Made by a program: the position numbers and the translations under genes
Source: Eubacterium sp.
Lineage (GTDB): Bacteria > Bacillota > Clostridia > Lachnospirales > Lachnospiraceae
DNA length: 5,379 bases
Reading direction: 5' to 3'
NCBI GenBank assembly: GCA_024681495.1
Contig: JAILAS010000159.1
Location: forward strand, 1-5,379
In this document: one piece after another, positions 1 to 5,379 of the stretch
Layout: every line of letters begins with the position of its first letter
Numbering within the stretch: position 1 is the stretch's first letter
The notes under the pieces: model-generated
What the model was told of the DNA's origin: nothing
Database searches by the model: none
What the model saw: only the letters and a program-made list of their open reading frames with translations

Positions 1-932
1 GGGTCGGTCGTCCCCACGTCCTCGGACGCGCAGATCATGATCCTCACGGCGATGAACTTTATGTCCTCACCCGCGTGACGCATCCTGGCCAGATAGTACT
101 CGGCCGCGTCGGGGTCCGAACCCCTCATGCTCTTTATGAACGCCGATATGGTGTCGTAGGGGTTGTCCCCGTCCTTATCGTACGAGGCGGCACGGTTCTG
201 AATGCACTCGCGCGCCACGTCGATGTCCACGGTAATGCGGCCGTCGTCGCCCTTAGGCGTGGTGAGAGCGCCGAGTTCAAGCGCATTGAGCGCCCGACGG
301 GCGTCTCCGTTCGCGAGGTCCGCCAGAAAGTCAGCTGCCTCGTCCGTAAGCACCACGTCCATGCCAGCCAGTCCCCTGTCCACGTCGCTTACCGCCCTCT
401 TTAGCAGGACGACGATGTCATCCTTCTCGAGGGGCTTGAGCTCGAAAATCATGGACCGGGAGATAAGAGCCCCGTTTACCTCGAAATACGGGTTCTCCGT
501 GGTGGCGCCCACCAGTATGATGGTGCCGTCCTCCACGAAGGGAAGGAGGTAGTCCTGCTGCCCCTTGTTGAACCTGTGAATCTCGTCTATGAAGAGGATG
601 GTGCGCCTGCCATAGAGGGAGAAACTGTCCTTGGCCTTATTGACCACCTCTTCCATGTCCTTCTTACCCGCGCTCGTGGCGTTGATCTGGCAGAAGTCGG
701 ACGACGTGGTGTTGGCGATAACCCTGGCCAGCGTGGTCTTGCCCGTGCCGGGCGGACCGTAGAAGATAACGGAACTGAGCTTGTCCGCGGCAATGGCGCG
801 GGCGAGCAGCTTTCCCTCTCCGATTATCTCCCGCTGCCCCACCATCTCTGAGAGGTTTTTGGGGCGCATCCTGGACGCCAGCGGCGCATCGGAATCCTTG
901 GAGACTGTTTTCATGAACTCGAAAATATCCAT
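1..932 (-). CDS. rarA: Replication-associated recombination protein RarA (MgsA/WRNIP1 family AAA+ ATPase), 3' end missing
   Basis: RarA is a cytoplasmic AAA+ ATPase related to clamp-loader subunits. It acts at stalled or gapped replication forks and interacts with SSB (family knowledge). The window encodes 310 codons with no stop. The family is usually about 420-445 residues, so roughly the last quarter, including most of the tetramerisation and MgsA C-terminal region, lies beyond the left edge. Visible by my own translation: Walker A GPPGTGKT at residues 59-66; Walker B ILFIDE ending at D116-E117, followed by IHRFNKGQQD; a sensor-1-like GATTENP at 142-148; ISRS with a likely arginine finger at R159; a sensor-2-like GDARRALN at 209-216; and the RarA-typical AFIKSMRGSDPDA (264-276) and ASEDVG (302-307). 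The ATG at 932 gives MDIFEFM, which fits the family's usual MDLFDYM-like start, but no Shine-Dalgarno precedes it. The frame stays open upstream, and a TTG at 959, 8 bases after AGGAAG, is an alternative start. Identity is sure; the start is less so. Confidence 0.95.
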   Translation of the reverse strand, partial: MDIFEFMKTVSKDSDAPLASRMRPKNLSEMVGQREIIGEGKLLARAIAADKLSSVIFYGPPGTGKTTLARVIANTTSSDFCQINATSAGKKDMEEVVNKAKDSFSLYGRRTILFIDEIHRFNKGQQDYLLPFVEDGTIILVGATTENPYFEVNGALISRSMIFELKPLEKDDIVVLLKRAVSDVDRGLAGMDVVLTDEAADFLADLANGDARRALNALELGALTTPKGDDGRITVDIDVARECIQNRAASYDKDGDNPYDTISAFIKSMRGSDPDAAEYYLARMRHAGEDIKFIAVRIMICASEDVGTTD

Positions 933-941
933 ATCTGCACT

Positions 942-947
942 ATTATA
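942..947 (-). promoter_or_regulatory. Candidate -10 element of a rarA promoter (leaderless layout)
   Basis: A perfect TATAAT reads on the minus strand with 9 bases between it and the rarA ATG. Counting seven bases downstream puts the likely transcription start at the G at about 935, giving a leader of only about 3 bases. No good -35 is visible at 16-18 bases spacing: the bases there (around 965-970, AAGATT) lie in the right arm of the terminator hairpin. The match to consensus and the position are seen; promoter activity is inferred. Confidence 0.55.
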
Positions 948-950
948 CAC

Positions 951-1001
951 AAAAAACAAAAATAAATCTTCCTATTCCGCCAAGAAATAGAAAGATTTAT
1001 T
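951..1001 (-). terminator. Intrinsic terminator after the clpB-polymerase-YolD unit
   Basis: On the minus strand, AATAAATCTT (1001-992) pairs perfectly with AAGATTTATT (970-961). The stem continues inward through a T-G wobble (991/971), five pairs CTATT/AATAG (990-986 with 976-972), another wobble (985/977) and a C-G pair (984/978), closing on the 5-base loop TTGGC. This makes 18 stacked pairs. It is followed by a T-rich run from 960 to 951, interrupted by one G at 957. The stem is AT-rich, which weakens it, but its length and T-run fit a rho-independent terminator 22 bases after the YolD-like stop codon. No T-run follows the hairpin on the plus strand, so it should work in one direction only. 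Confidence 0.85.
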
Positions 1002-1023
1002 CATAATTCGGTGTAATATTTAA

Positions 1024-1221
1024 TCATTCTACCCGGTATTCGCTTCCGCCCTCCTCGTCGTACCTGTGACGCGCCTCCTCGAGCACCTTCTCGTACCCGG
1101 TCAGCGCCTTGAACGGCGCGAACTGAGCCGCCCTGTTGGCCATGCTCATCTTCGCGTGTACAGGCGACGTGTGATGGGGCAGATTTACGATGTCCTCGTA
1201 CGGGAATTCCTTTTCGCTCAT
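1024..1221 (-). CDS. Short YolD-like protein, putative partner of the adjacent Y-family polymerase
   Basis: A 65-residue cytoplasmic protein with no signal peptide or membrane segment. Its core matches the YolD-like family: YEDIVNLPHH (residues 8-17), then MSMANRAAQFAPFKALTGY (25-43). The tail is highly charged and ends EYRVE. YolD-like proteins sit beside UvrX/UmuC-type polymerases in Bacillota and have been predicted to act in place of UmuD, but their biochemistry is little known. The start codon overlaps the polymerase stop codon (ATGA) and has a strong AGGAGGG upstream, so the two are almost certainly co-expressed. Many relatives run to about 90-120 residues with a second C-terminal part. 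That part is absent here, and I see no remnant of it before the terminator. Family assignment is confident; the role is inferred from family and context. Confidence 0.88.
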   Translation of the reverse strand: MSEKEFPYEDIVNLPHHTSPVHAKMSMANRAAQFAPFKALTGYEKVLEEARHRYDEEGGSEYRVE

Positions 1222-2762
1222 GCCTTGTGCCCTCCTATCTGTCCGTTGCGCTCTATGGTCTTGGCTCCCTCTACGAGGTTCGCGCCCTTGAGGACCGCGT
1301 TCTTGCCGTAACGCTTCTTTATGGAGATCACGGCCTCCTGCATCTTCTTCTCCCGCTCGAGGCGCCTTTCCTCCTCCTCTTTGGCGTGCGTATCGTCTAT
1401 CTTCACCGCATAGTCCGTGAATATATCCAGCTGCGCGTACTTCGGGTTCTCCTCCGCCTCCTCCCCGGACTGAAGGTGGGCGACGGTTATGGTGAACCTG
1501 CGCACGAGGAGGTCGTCGTCGACAATCCTGTCGTAGAGGCTCGTCACGGCATCCAGTATCTTTTCGGACGACGACGTGGCGGGATCGAGATTGGCGGAGC
1601 CATGGGCGGGGGCGGGCACCCTGCGCCCGTAGCCGTCCGTGACCACCTTGCCCTTATATGCCCTGCGGCGCTCAGGATCCGTCAGATTTTCGATGTCGTA
1701 TCCGACGTCCAGAACCACCTGGTCGGTGACGAGGCCCTTATCGACCAGGTCGAGGACCAGAAGGTCCGTCATCTCCCAGACGATGAGCCTGCCCTTTCGG
1801 GCGGTGTACGCCTCGGAGAGCACCTGGCCCTGGCTTAAGCTCTCGGTCTTTGGCTTATAGGATTTTATGTCAACCATGGTGCAGGGCTCATACCCCCACG
1901 CGTGGTCTATCAAAAGCTCGGCGTTGACGCCGAACATCTTATACAGGAGCTCTTCGTTGTGGAACTCCCCGGGCCCGCCCAGGGAGCAACGCGCCACGTC
2001 CCCCATGGTATAGAGGCCCGCGTCGGAGAGCTTCTTCGCGTATCCGCGGCCGACCCTCCAGAAGTCCGTGATGGGCTTGTGGGTCCAGAGGTTACGCCTG
2101 TAGCTTATCTCGTCGAGCTCGGCTATCCTCACCCCGTCCTCATCCGCCGGGATGTGCTTGGCCCACACGTCCATCGCAATCTTGGCGAGGTAGAGGTTCG
2201 TGCCGATGCCAGCCGTGGCTGTGACTCCGGTCTCCTCCAGGATGTCGCTGACAATCCTGCGCGCCAGCTCGTGCGGCGTGGAGTTATACACCTTAAGGTA
2301 TCCGGTCACGTCGATGAAGACCTCGTCAACGGAGTAGATATGTATGTCCTCGGGGGCGATGTACCTCAGGTATACAGAGTACACCCGGGCGCTGTAGTCC
2401 AGGTAGAGCGCCATGTTGGGCGGGGCCGCGATGTACGAGAGCTTAAGCGAGGGATCCGCCTTAAGGTCTGTGTCGTCCGTGGACTCGCCCGTAAAGCTCC
2501 CGCCCGCCTCCATCCTGCGCATGTAGTTTATGGCCTTCACCCGCTCGACCACCTCAAACAGGCGCGCGCGGCCTGAAATGCCATAGGCCTTAAGCGAGGG
2601 GGAAACCGCCAGGCAGATGGTCTTCTCCGTGCGGCTTACGTCCGCCACCACCAGGTTCGTGGTGAGCGGATCGAGCCCCCTTTCCACGCACTCCACCGAG
2701 GCGTAGAACGACTTAAGGTCTATGGCTATAAAATAGGATTGTCTTTTATCTGTCTCGCTCAT
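1218..2762 (-). CDS. Y-family translesion DNA polymerase, UmuC/UvrX type
   Basis: A 514-residue error-prone polymerase that copies past damaged template bases. Palm: IDLKSFYASVE (14-24), with metal ligand D15 and probable steric-gate Y20, and YSVDEVFIDVT (143-153), with catalytic D146 and E147. Fingers: SRTEKTICLAVSPSLKAYGI (43-62). An acidic stretch at about 85-105 is followed by SYIAAPPNMALYLDYSARVY; this insert is common in the Gram-positive UmuC-like group and differs from short DinB enzymes. Thumb: GIGTNLYLAKIA (185-196) and a helix-hairpin-helix at about 231-258. The little finger starts near KPKTESLS (303). QLDIF at 444-448 fits a sliding-clamp binding motif. A charged helix then leads to the tail KTIERNGQIGGHKA, which I recall as typical of this group. 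Its start is 9 bases after the clpB stop and has no Shine-Dalgarno, but an extended -10 precedes it. It overlaps the YolD-like gene by 4 bases. I see no LexA-type box near the start. UmuC/UvrX type is preferred over DinB because of the length, the insert and the YolD neighbour. Confidence 0.95.
   Translation of the reverse strand: MSETDKRQSYFIAIDLKSFYASVECVERGLDPLTTNLVVADVSRTEKTICLAVSPSLKAYGISGRARLFEVVERVKAINYMRRMEAGGSFTGESTDDTDLKADPSLKLSYIAAPPNMALYLDYSARVYSVYLRYIAPEDIHIYSVDEVFIDVTGYLKVYNSTPHELARRIVSDILEETGVTATAGIGTNLYLAKIAMDVWAKHIPADEDGVRIAELDEISYRRNLWTHKPITDFWRVGRGYAKKLSDAGLYTMGDVARCSLGGPGEFHNEELLYKMFGVNAELLIDHAWGYEPCTMVDIKSYKPKTESLSQGQVLSEAYTARKGRLIVWEMTDLLVLDLVDKGLVTDQVVLDVGYDIENLTDPERRRAYKGKVVTDGYGRRVPAPAHGSANLDPATSSSEKILDAVTSLYDRIVDDDLLVRRFTITVAHLQSGEEAEENPKYAQLDIFTDYAVKIDDTHAKEEEERRLEREKKMQEAVISIKKRYGKNAVLKGANLVEGAKTIERNGQIGGHKA
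1230..1236 (-). promoter_or_regulatory. Strong Shine-Dalgarno for the YolD-like gene
   Basis: AGGAGGG on the minus strand lies 8 bases before the ATG at 1221 and inside the last codons of the polymerase gene. It fixes the start of the small gene and shows that it has its own ribosome entry in addition to possible coupling through the ATGA overlap. Confidence 0.85.
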
Positions 2763-2770
2763 ACAACGTG

Positions 2771-2779
2771 ATTATACCA
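2771..2779 (-). promoter_or_regulatory. Candidate extended -10 promoter element for the polymerase gene, overlapping the clpB stop codon
   Basis: TGGTATAAT on the minus strand is a perfect extended -10 (TGn followed by TATAAT). It contains the clpB stop codon TAA (2774-2772) and ends 8 bases before the polymerase ATG. The predicted transcription start, seven bases on, is the G at about 2764, leaving a 2-base leader. Upstream, AGGACG (2800-2795, 18-base spacing) keeps only the GAC core of a -35, but an extended -10 can work without one. The sequence match is seen; the activity is inferred. Confidence 0.5.
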
Positions 2780-5351
2780 CACCGACGAGCTCTCCGTCCT
2801 TTACTTCTATGCGTATCACCTGCTGCTCTCCCACCTCTCCGGCCAGTATCATCCTGGCGCTTATGGTCTCCACAGTCTTCTGGATGTATCGCTTCAGCGG
2901 GCGCGCGCCGTAGACGGGGTCATATCCCGCGTCGGCTATGAACTCCGCGGCCTCCGGCGAAAGCTCCACACGTATTTCCTTCTCGCGGAGCCTCCTGTTA
3001 AGGTCCTCCATGATGAGATCCGTGATGTGGCCGATGTTCTCCCTGGTGAGCGGATTGAACATTATCACCTCGTCGAGCCTGTTCAAAAACTCGGGCTTAA
3101 AGTTCGCCCTGAGGATTGCGTTCACCTCCTCAGTGCAGGCGTCCGTTATGGCGCCGTCCGTCCTGATGCTGTCGAGGAGCTCCGCCGCGCCCAGATTGGA
3201 CGTCAATATGAGTATCGTGTTCTTAAAGTCTACCGTGCGCCCCTGCGAGTCGGTAATCCGACCGTCGTCGAGCACCTGGAGCAGGACGTTGAAAACGTCG
3301 GGATGCGCCTTCTCCACCTCGTCGAAGAGCACCACCGAGTACGGCTTCCTGCGCACTGCCTCGGTGAGCTGGCCGCCCTCCTCGTATCCCACGTATCCGG
3401 GAGGCGCCCCGATGAGCCTGGACACGGAGTACTTCTCCATGTACTCGGACATGTCGATACGGACCATGTTGTTCTCGTCGTCGAAGAGGTTGGCCGCCAA
3501 TGTCTTGGCGAGCTCCGTCTTTCCAACGCCTGTGGGGCCCAAAAACAGGAAGGACCCGATGGGCTTCGAGGGATCCTTTATCCCGGCCTTCGAGCGGATA
3601 ATGGCCTCTGTCACCTTCCCGACCGCGTCGTCCTGGCCGATGACCCTGGTCTTAATCACCTCGTCGAGCCTGAGGATCTTCGCCTTCTCGGACTCGGTCA
3701 GCCTGGCCACGGGAATCCCCGTCCACTTGGACACGATCCTGGCTATCTCCTCGTCGTCGACAGTCTCGTGGACCAGCGAGAAGTCCGCCGCCTTCACGGC
3801 CTCCTCCTCGGCCTCGAGCTGCGCCTTCAGCTCGGGCAGGCGGCCGTATTGCAGCTCCGCTGCCCTGTTCAGGTCGTAGTTCTGCTGCGCAATGGCGATC
3901 TCCTTGTTCAGGTCCTCAATCTCCTCGCGGAGCTTCTGCACCTTCTCCACTGATATCTTCTCATTGTCCCAGCGTGCCTTCTCGTTTTGGAATTCGCTGC
4001 GCAGCTCGGCCAGCTCCCTCTGAAGGACTTCCATGCGCTCCTTCGAAAGCCTGTCCTTCTCCTTCTTTAACGCTGCCTCCTCGATCTCGAGCTGCATGAT
4101 CTTTCGCTGCTTCTCGTCGAGCTCGGAGGGCATGGAGTCGAGCTCCGTCTTTATCATGGCGCAGGCCTCGTCCACGAGGTCAATGGCCTTATCCGGCAGG
4201 AAGCGCTCGGAAATGTACCTGTCCGAAAGAACCGCCGCGCTGACCAGCGCACCCTCCGAGATCTTCACTCCGTGGAATACCTCGTAACGCTCCTTGAGTC
4301 CCCTCAGGATGGAAATGGTATCCTCCACCGTCGGCTCCTCCACATGCACCGGCTGGAAGCGCCTCTCAAGGGCCGCGTCCTTCTCTATGTACATGCGGTA
4401 CTCGTCGAGCGTGGTGGCTCCGATGCAGTGGAGCTCGCCCCTGGCGAGCATGGGTTTAAGCATATTGCCGGCATCCATGGAACCCTCTGTCTTGCCCGCG
4501 CCGACAATAGTATGGAGCTCGTCGATAAAGAGGATAATCTGCCCGTCGGAGGCCTTCACCTCGTCGAGCACGGCCTTAAGCCTCTCCTCGAACTCGCCGC
4601 GGTACTTGGCGCCCGCCACGAGCGCACCCATGTCCAATGCAAAGAGCCTCTTGTCCTTCAGGCCCTCGGGCACGTCGCCCTTCACTATCCTCTGAGCCAG
4701 TCCCTCCACGACGGCCGTCTTTCCGACGCCCGGCTCGCCGATGAGAACCGGATTGTTCTTCGACTTTCGGGAGAGAATGCGGATGACATTCCTTATCTCA
4801 GCGTCCCTGCCGATAACGGGATCGGTCTTCTGCTCCCTGGCTCGCTCGACCATGTCGTAGCCATACTTCTCGAGTGTATCGTAGGTGGCCTCCGGATTGT
4901 CGGTAGTCACCCTGACATTGCCCCTGACCTGCGAGAGCGCAGTGAGGAACCTGTCGCGGTTCAGGCCGTACTCCTTGAAGAGGTCCTTCAAGCCCTTGCC
5001 CGGGTGTTTAAGAAGCGAGAGGAAGATGTGCTCGACGGACACGTACTCGTCGCCCATCTGCTTCGCCTCGTCCTCGGCATGGATGAGAACGTTGTTCAGC
5101 TCCTGCCCGCAGTAAACGCGGCCGCCGGAGACCTTCGGAAGGGCAGACACCCTGGACTCCACGTTCCCGGTGAAGTGCTCGAGATTTATCTCCATCTTCT
5201 CGATGAGCTTGGGGATGAGGCCGTCGTCCTGAGTGACGAGGGCCAGCAGCAAATGCTCGTTCTTCATCTCCTGGTGACCGTAGTCGTATACAATCTTCTC
5301 TATGTCGTTTATCGCCTCAACGGACTTCTGTGTGAACTTCTGGATATTCAT
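2772..5351 (-). CDS. clpB: ClpB, ATP-dependent protein disaggregase (Hsp100)
   Basis: A complete 859-residue protein, normal for ClpB. It is a cytoplasmic hexamer that threads aggregated proteins through its central pore, working with DnaK-DnaJ-GrpE (family knowledge). Domains in order: N-terminal Clp repeat domain (1 to about 145); first ATPase domain with GEPGVGKT (205-212), Walker B ILFIDE (273-278), pore loop AKYRGEFEER (248-257) and arginine-finger ERR (329-331); a long charged coiled-coil middle domain (about 405-525); SKWTGIPVARL (541-551); second ATPase domain with GPTGVGKT (605-612), pore loop GYVG (652-655), Walker B VVLFDE (673-678), sensor-1 TSN (717-719), FLNRLDE (755-761) and sensor-2 GARPLKR (815-821). 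The full middle domain, and the lack of a ClpP-binding glycine-hydrophobic loop after TSNLGA, separate it from ClpA, ClpC and ClpE. All catalytic motifs are intact. It is first in the unit visible here. The ATG at 5351 has a strong Shine-Dalgarno. No heat-shock operator is seen in the 28 bases upstream that the window holds. Confidence 0.98.
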   Translation of the reverse strand: MNIQKFTQKSVEAINDIEKIVYDYGHQEMKNEHLLLALVTQDDGLIPKLIEKMEINLEHFTGNVESRVSALPKVSGGRVYCGQELNNVLIHAEDEAKQMGDEYVSVEHIFLSLLKHPGKGLKDLFKEYGLNRDRFLTALSQVRGNVRVTTDNPEATYDTLEKYGYDMVERAREQKTDPVIGRDAEIRNVIRILSRKSKNNPVLIGEPGVGKTAVVEGLAQRIVKGDVPEGLKDKRLFALDMGALVAGAKYRGEFEERLKAVLDEVKASDGQIILFIDELHTIVGAGKTEGSMDAGNMLKPMLARGELHCIGATTLDEYRMYIEKDAALERRFQPVHVEEPTVEDTISILRGLKERYEVFHGVKISEGALVSAAVLSDRYISERFLPDKAIDLVDEACAMIKTELDSMPSELDEKQRKIMQLEIEEAALKKEKDRLSKERMEVLQRELAELRSEFQNEKARWDNEKISVEKVQKLREEIEDLNKEIAIAQQNYDLNRAAELQYGRLPELKAQLEAEEEAVKAADFSLVHETVDDEEIARIVSKWTGIPVARLTESEKAKILRLDEVIKTRVIGQDDAVGKVTEAIIRSKAGIKDPSKPIGSFLFLGPTGVGKTELAKTLAANLFDDENNMVRIDMSEYMEKYSVSRLIGAPPGYVGYEEGGQLTEAVRRKPYSVVLFDEVEKAHPDVFNVLLQVLDDGRITDSQGRTVDFKNTILILTSNLGAAELLDSIRTDGAITDACTEEVNAILRANFKPEFLNRLDEVIMFNPLTRENIGHITDLIMEDLNRRLREKEIRVELSPEAAEFIADAGYDPVYGARPLKRYIQKTVETISARMILAGEVGEQQVIRIEVKDGELVGVV

Positions 5352-5356
5352 AACTT

Positions 5357-5363
5357 CTCCTTT
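5357..5363 (-). promoter_or_regulatory. Shine-Dalgarno of clpB
   Basis: AAAGGAG on the minus strand lies 5 bases before the ATG at 5351 and confirms that start. The remaining upstream bases to the window edge are C-rich on the coding strand. They show no clear promoter, CIRCE or CtsR box, so the clpB promoter must lie outside the window. Confidence 0.85.
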
Positions 5364-5379
5364 CGGGGGCGGGGTTCGG

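Noticed and set aside
972..1004. A 10-codon frame (MNKSFYFLAE) running through the terminator hairpin
   Set aside because: It lacks a Shine-Dalgarno and its sequence is dictated by the hairpin arms.
1001..1027. An 8-codon frame (MIKYYTEL) overlapping the YolD-like stop codon and ending at the terminator base
   Set aside because: It is too short, has no ribosome binding site of its own and shows no leader-peptide pattern. Chance is the simplest explanation.
2762..2800. A LexA/SOS operator for the polymerase gene
   Set aside because: I looked for the Gram-positive GAAC-N4-GTTC pattern around the polymerase and rarA starts and found none. SOS control cannot be claimed from this sequence.
3064..3672. 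An 18-base identical direct repeat at 3064-3081 and 3655-3672
   Set aside because: Both copies encode the same short motif RLDEVI in ClpB (residues 758-763 and 561-566) with the same preferred codons. It is a coding coincidence, not a repeat element.
1902..3953. Long open frames on the plus strand opposite the polymerase and clpB (for example 1902-2576, 2938-3879 and 3027-3953)
   Set aside because: They lie antisense to genes with intact catalytic motifs, show low-complexity composition expected from the opposite strand of GC-rich coding DNA, and have no recognisable domains.
5352..5379. A CIRCE or CtsR heat-shock operator in front of clpB
   Set aside because: Only 28 bases are available and they show a Shine-Dalgarno and C-rich DNA, with no matching inverted or direct repeat.

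Overview
The window is a compact block of four protein-coding genes, all on the minus strand. In transcription order (right to left) they are clpB (complete), a Y-family translesion DNA polymerase of the UmuC/UvrX type (complete), a very small YolD-like protein (complete), and rarA (3' end cut off by the left edge). Coding density is very high. The only real intergenic gap is 91 bases, between the YolD-like gene and rarA. I see no RNA gene, mobile element, CRISPR array, tRNA or frame-disrupted gene.

Organism: the UmuC-type polymerase with a YolD-like partner, rather than UmuD, is a Gram-positive (Bacillota) arrangement. The wording of these proteins (for example DLKSFYASVECVERG in the polymerase and LPHH followed by RAAQFAPF in the small protein) resembles Clostridia-type gut or anaerobe relatives. 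GC content is clearly above 50 %, so a GC-rich Clostridia-like bacterium is my best guess. This comes from memory of the families, not from a search.

Layout: clpB (2772-5351) has a strong Shine-Dalgarno. Its stop codon is 9 bases before the polymerase start. The polymerase (1218-2762) overlaps the YolD-like gene (1024-1221) by 4 bases (ATGA), and the small gene has a near-perfect Shine-Dalgarno. An 18-bp hairpin followed by a T-rich run (951-1001) ends this unit. The first base of rarA lies 19 bases beyond that run, so rarA probably has its own promoter.

How the genes fit together: ClpB rescues aggregated proteins. The polymerase with its YolD-like partner copies past DNA damage. RarA acts at stalled replication forks. 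The block therefore reads as a stress-survival cluster joining protein repair and DNA-damage tolerance.

The most unusual signal is regulatory. A perfect TATAAT lies 8 and 9 bases upstream of the polymerase and rarA start codons respectively. Neither of those starts has a Shine-Dalgarno, while clpB and the YolD-like gene both do. This is the layout expected of leaderless transcripts. At the polymerase the element is an extended -10 (TGGTATAAT) built from the last codons and stop codon of clpB. I do not see a wholly new protein system here.
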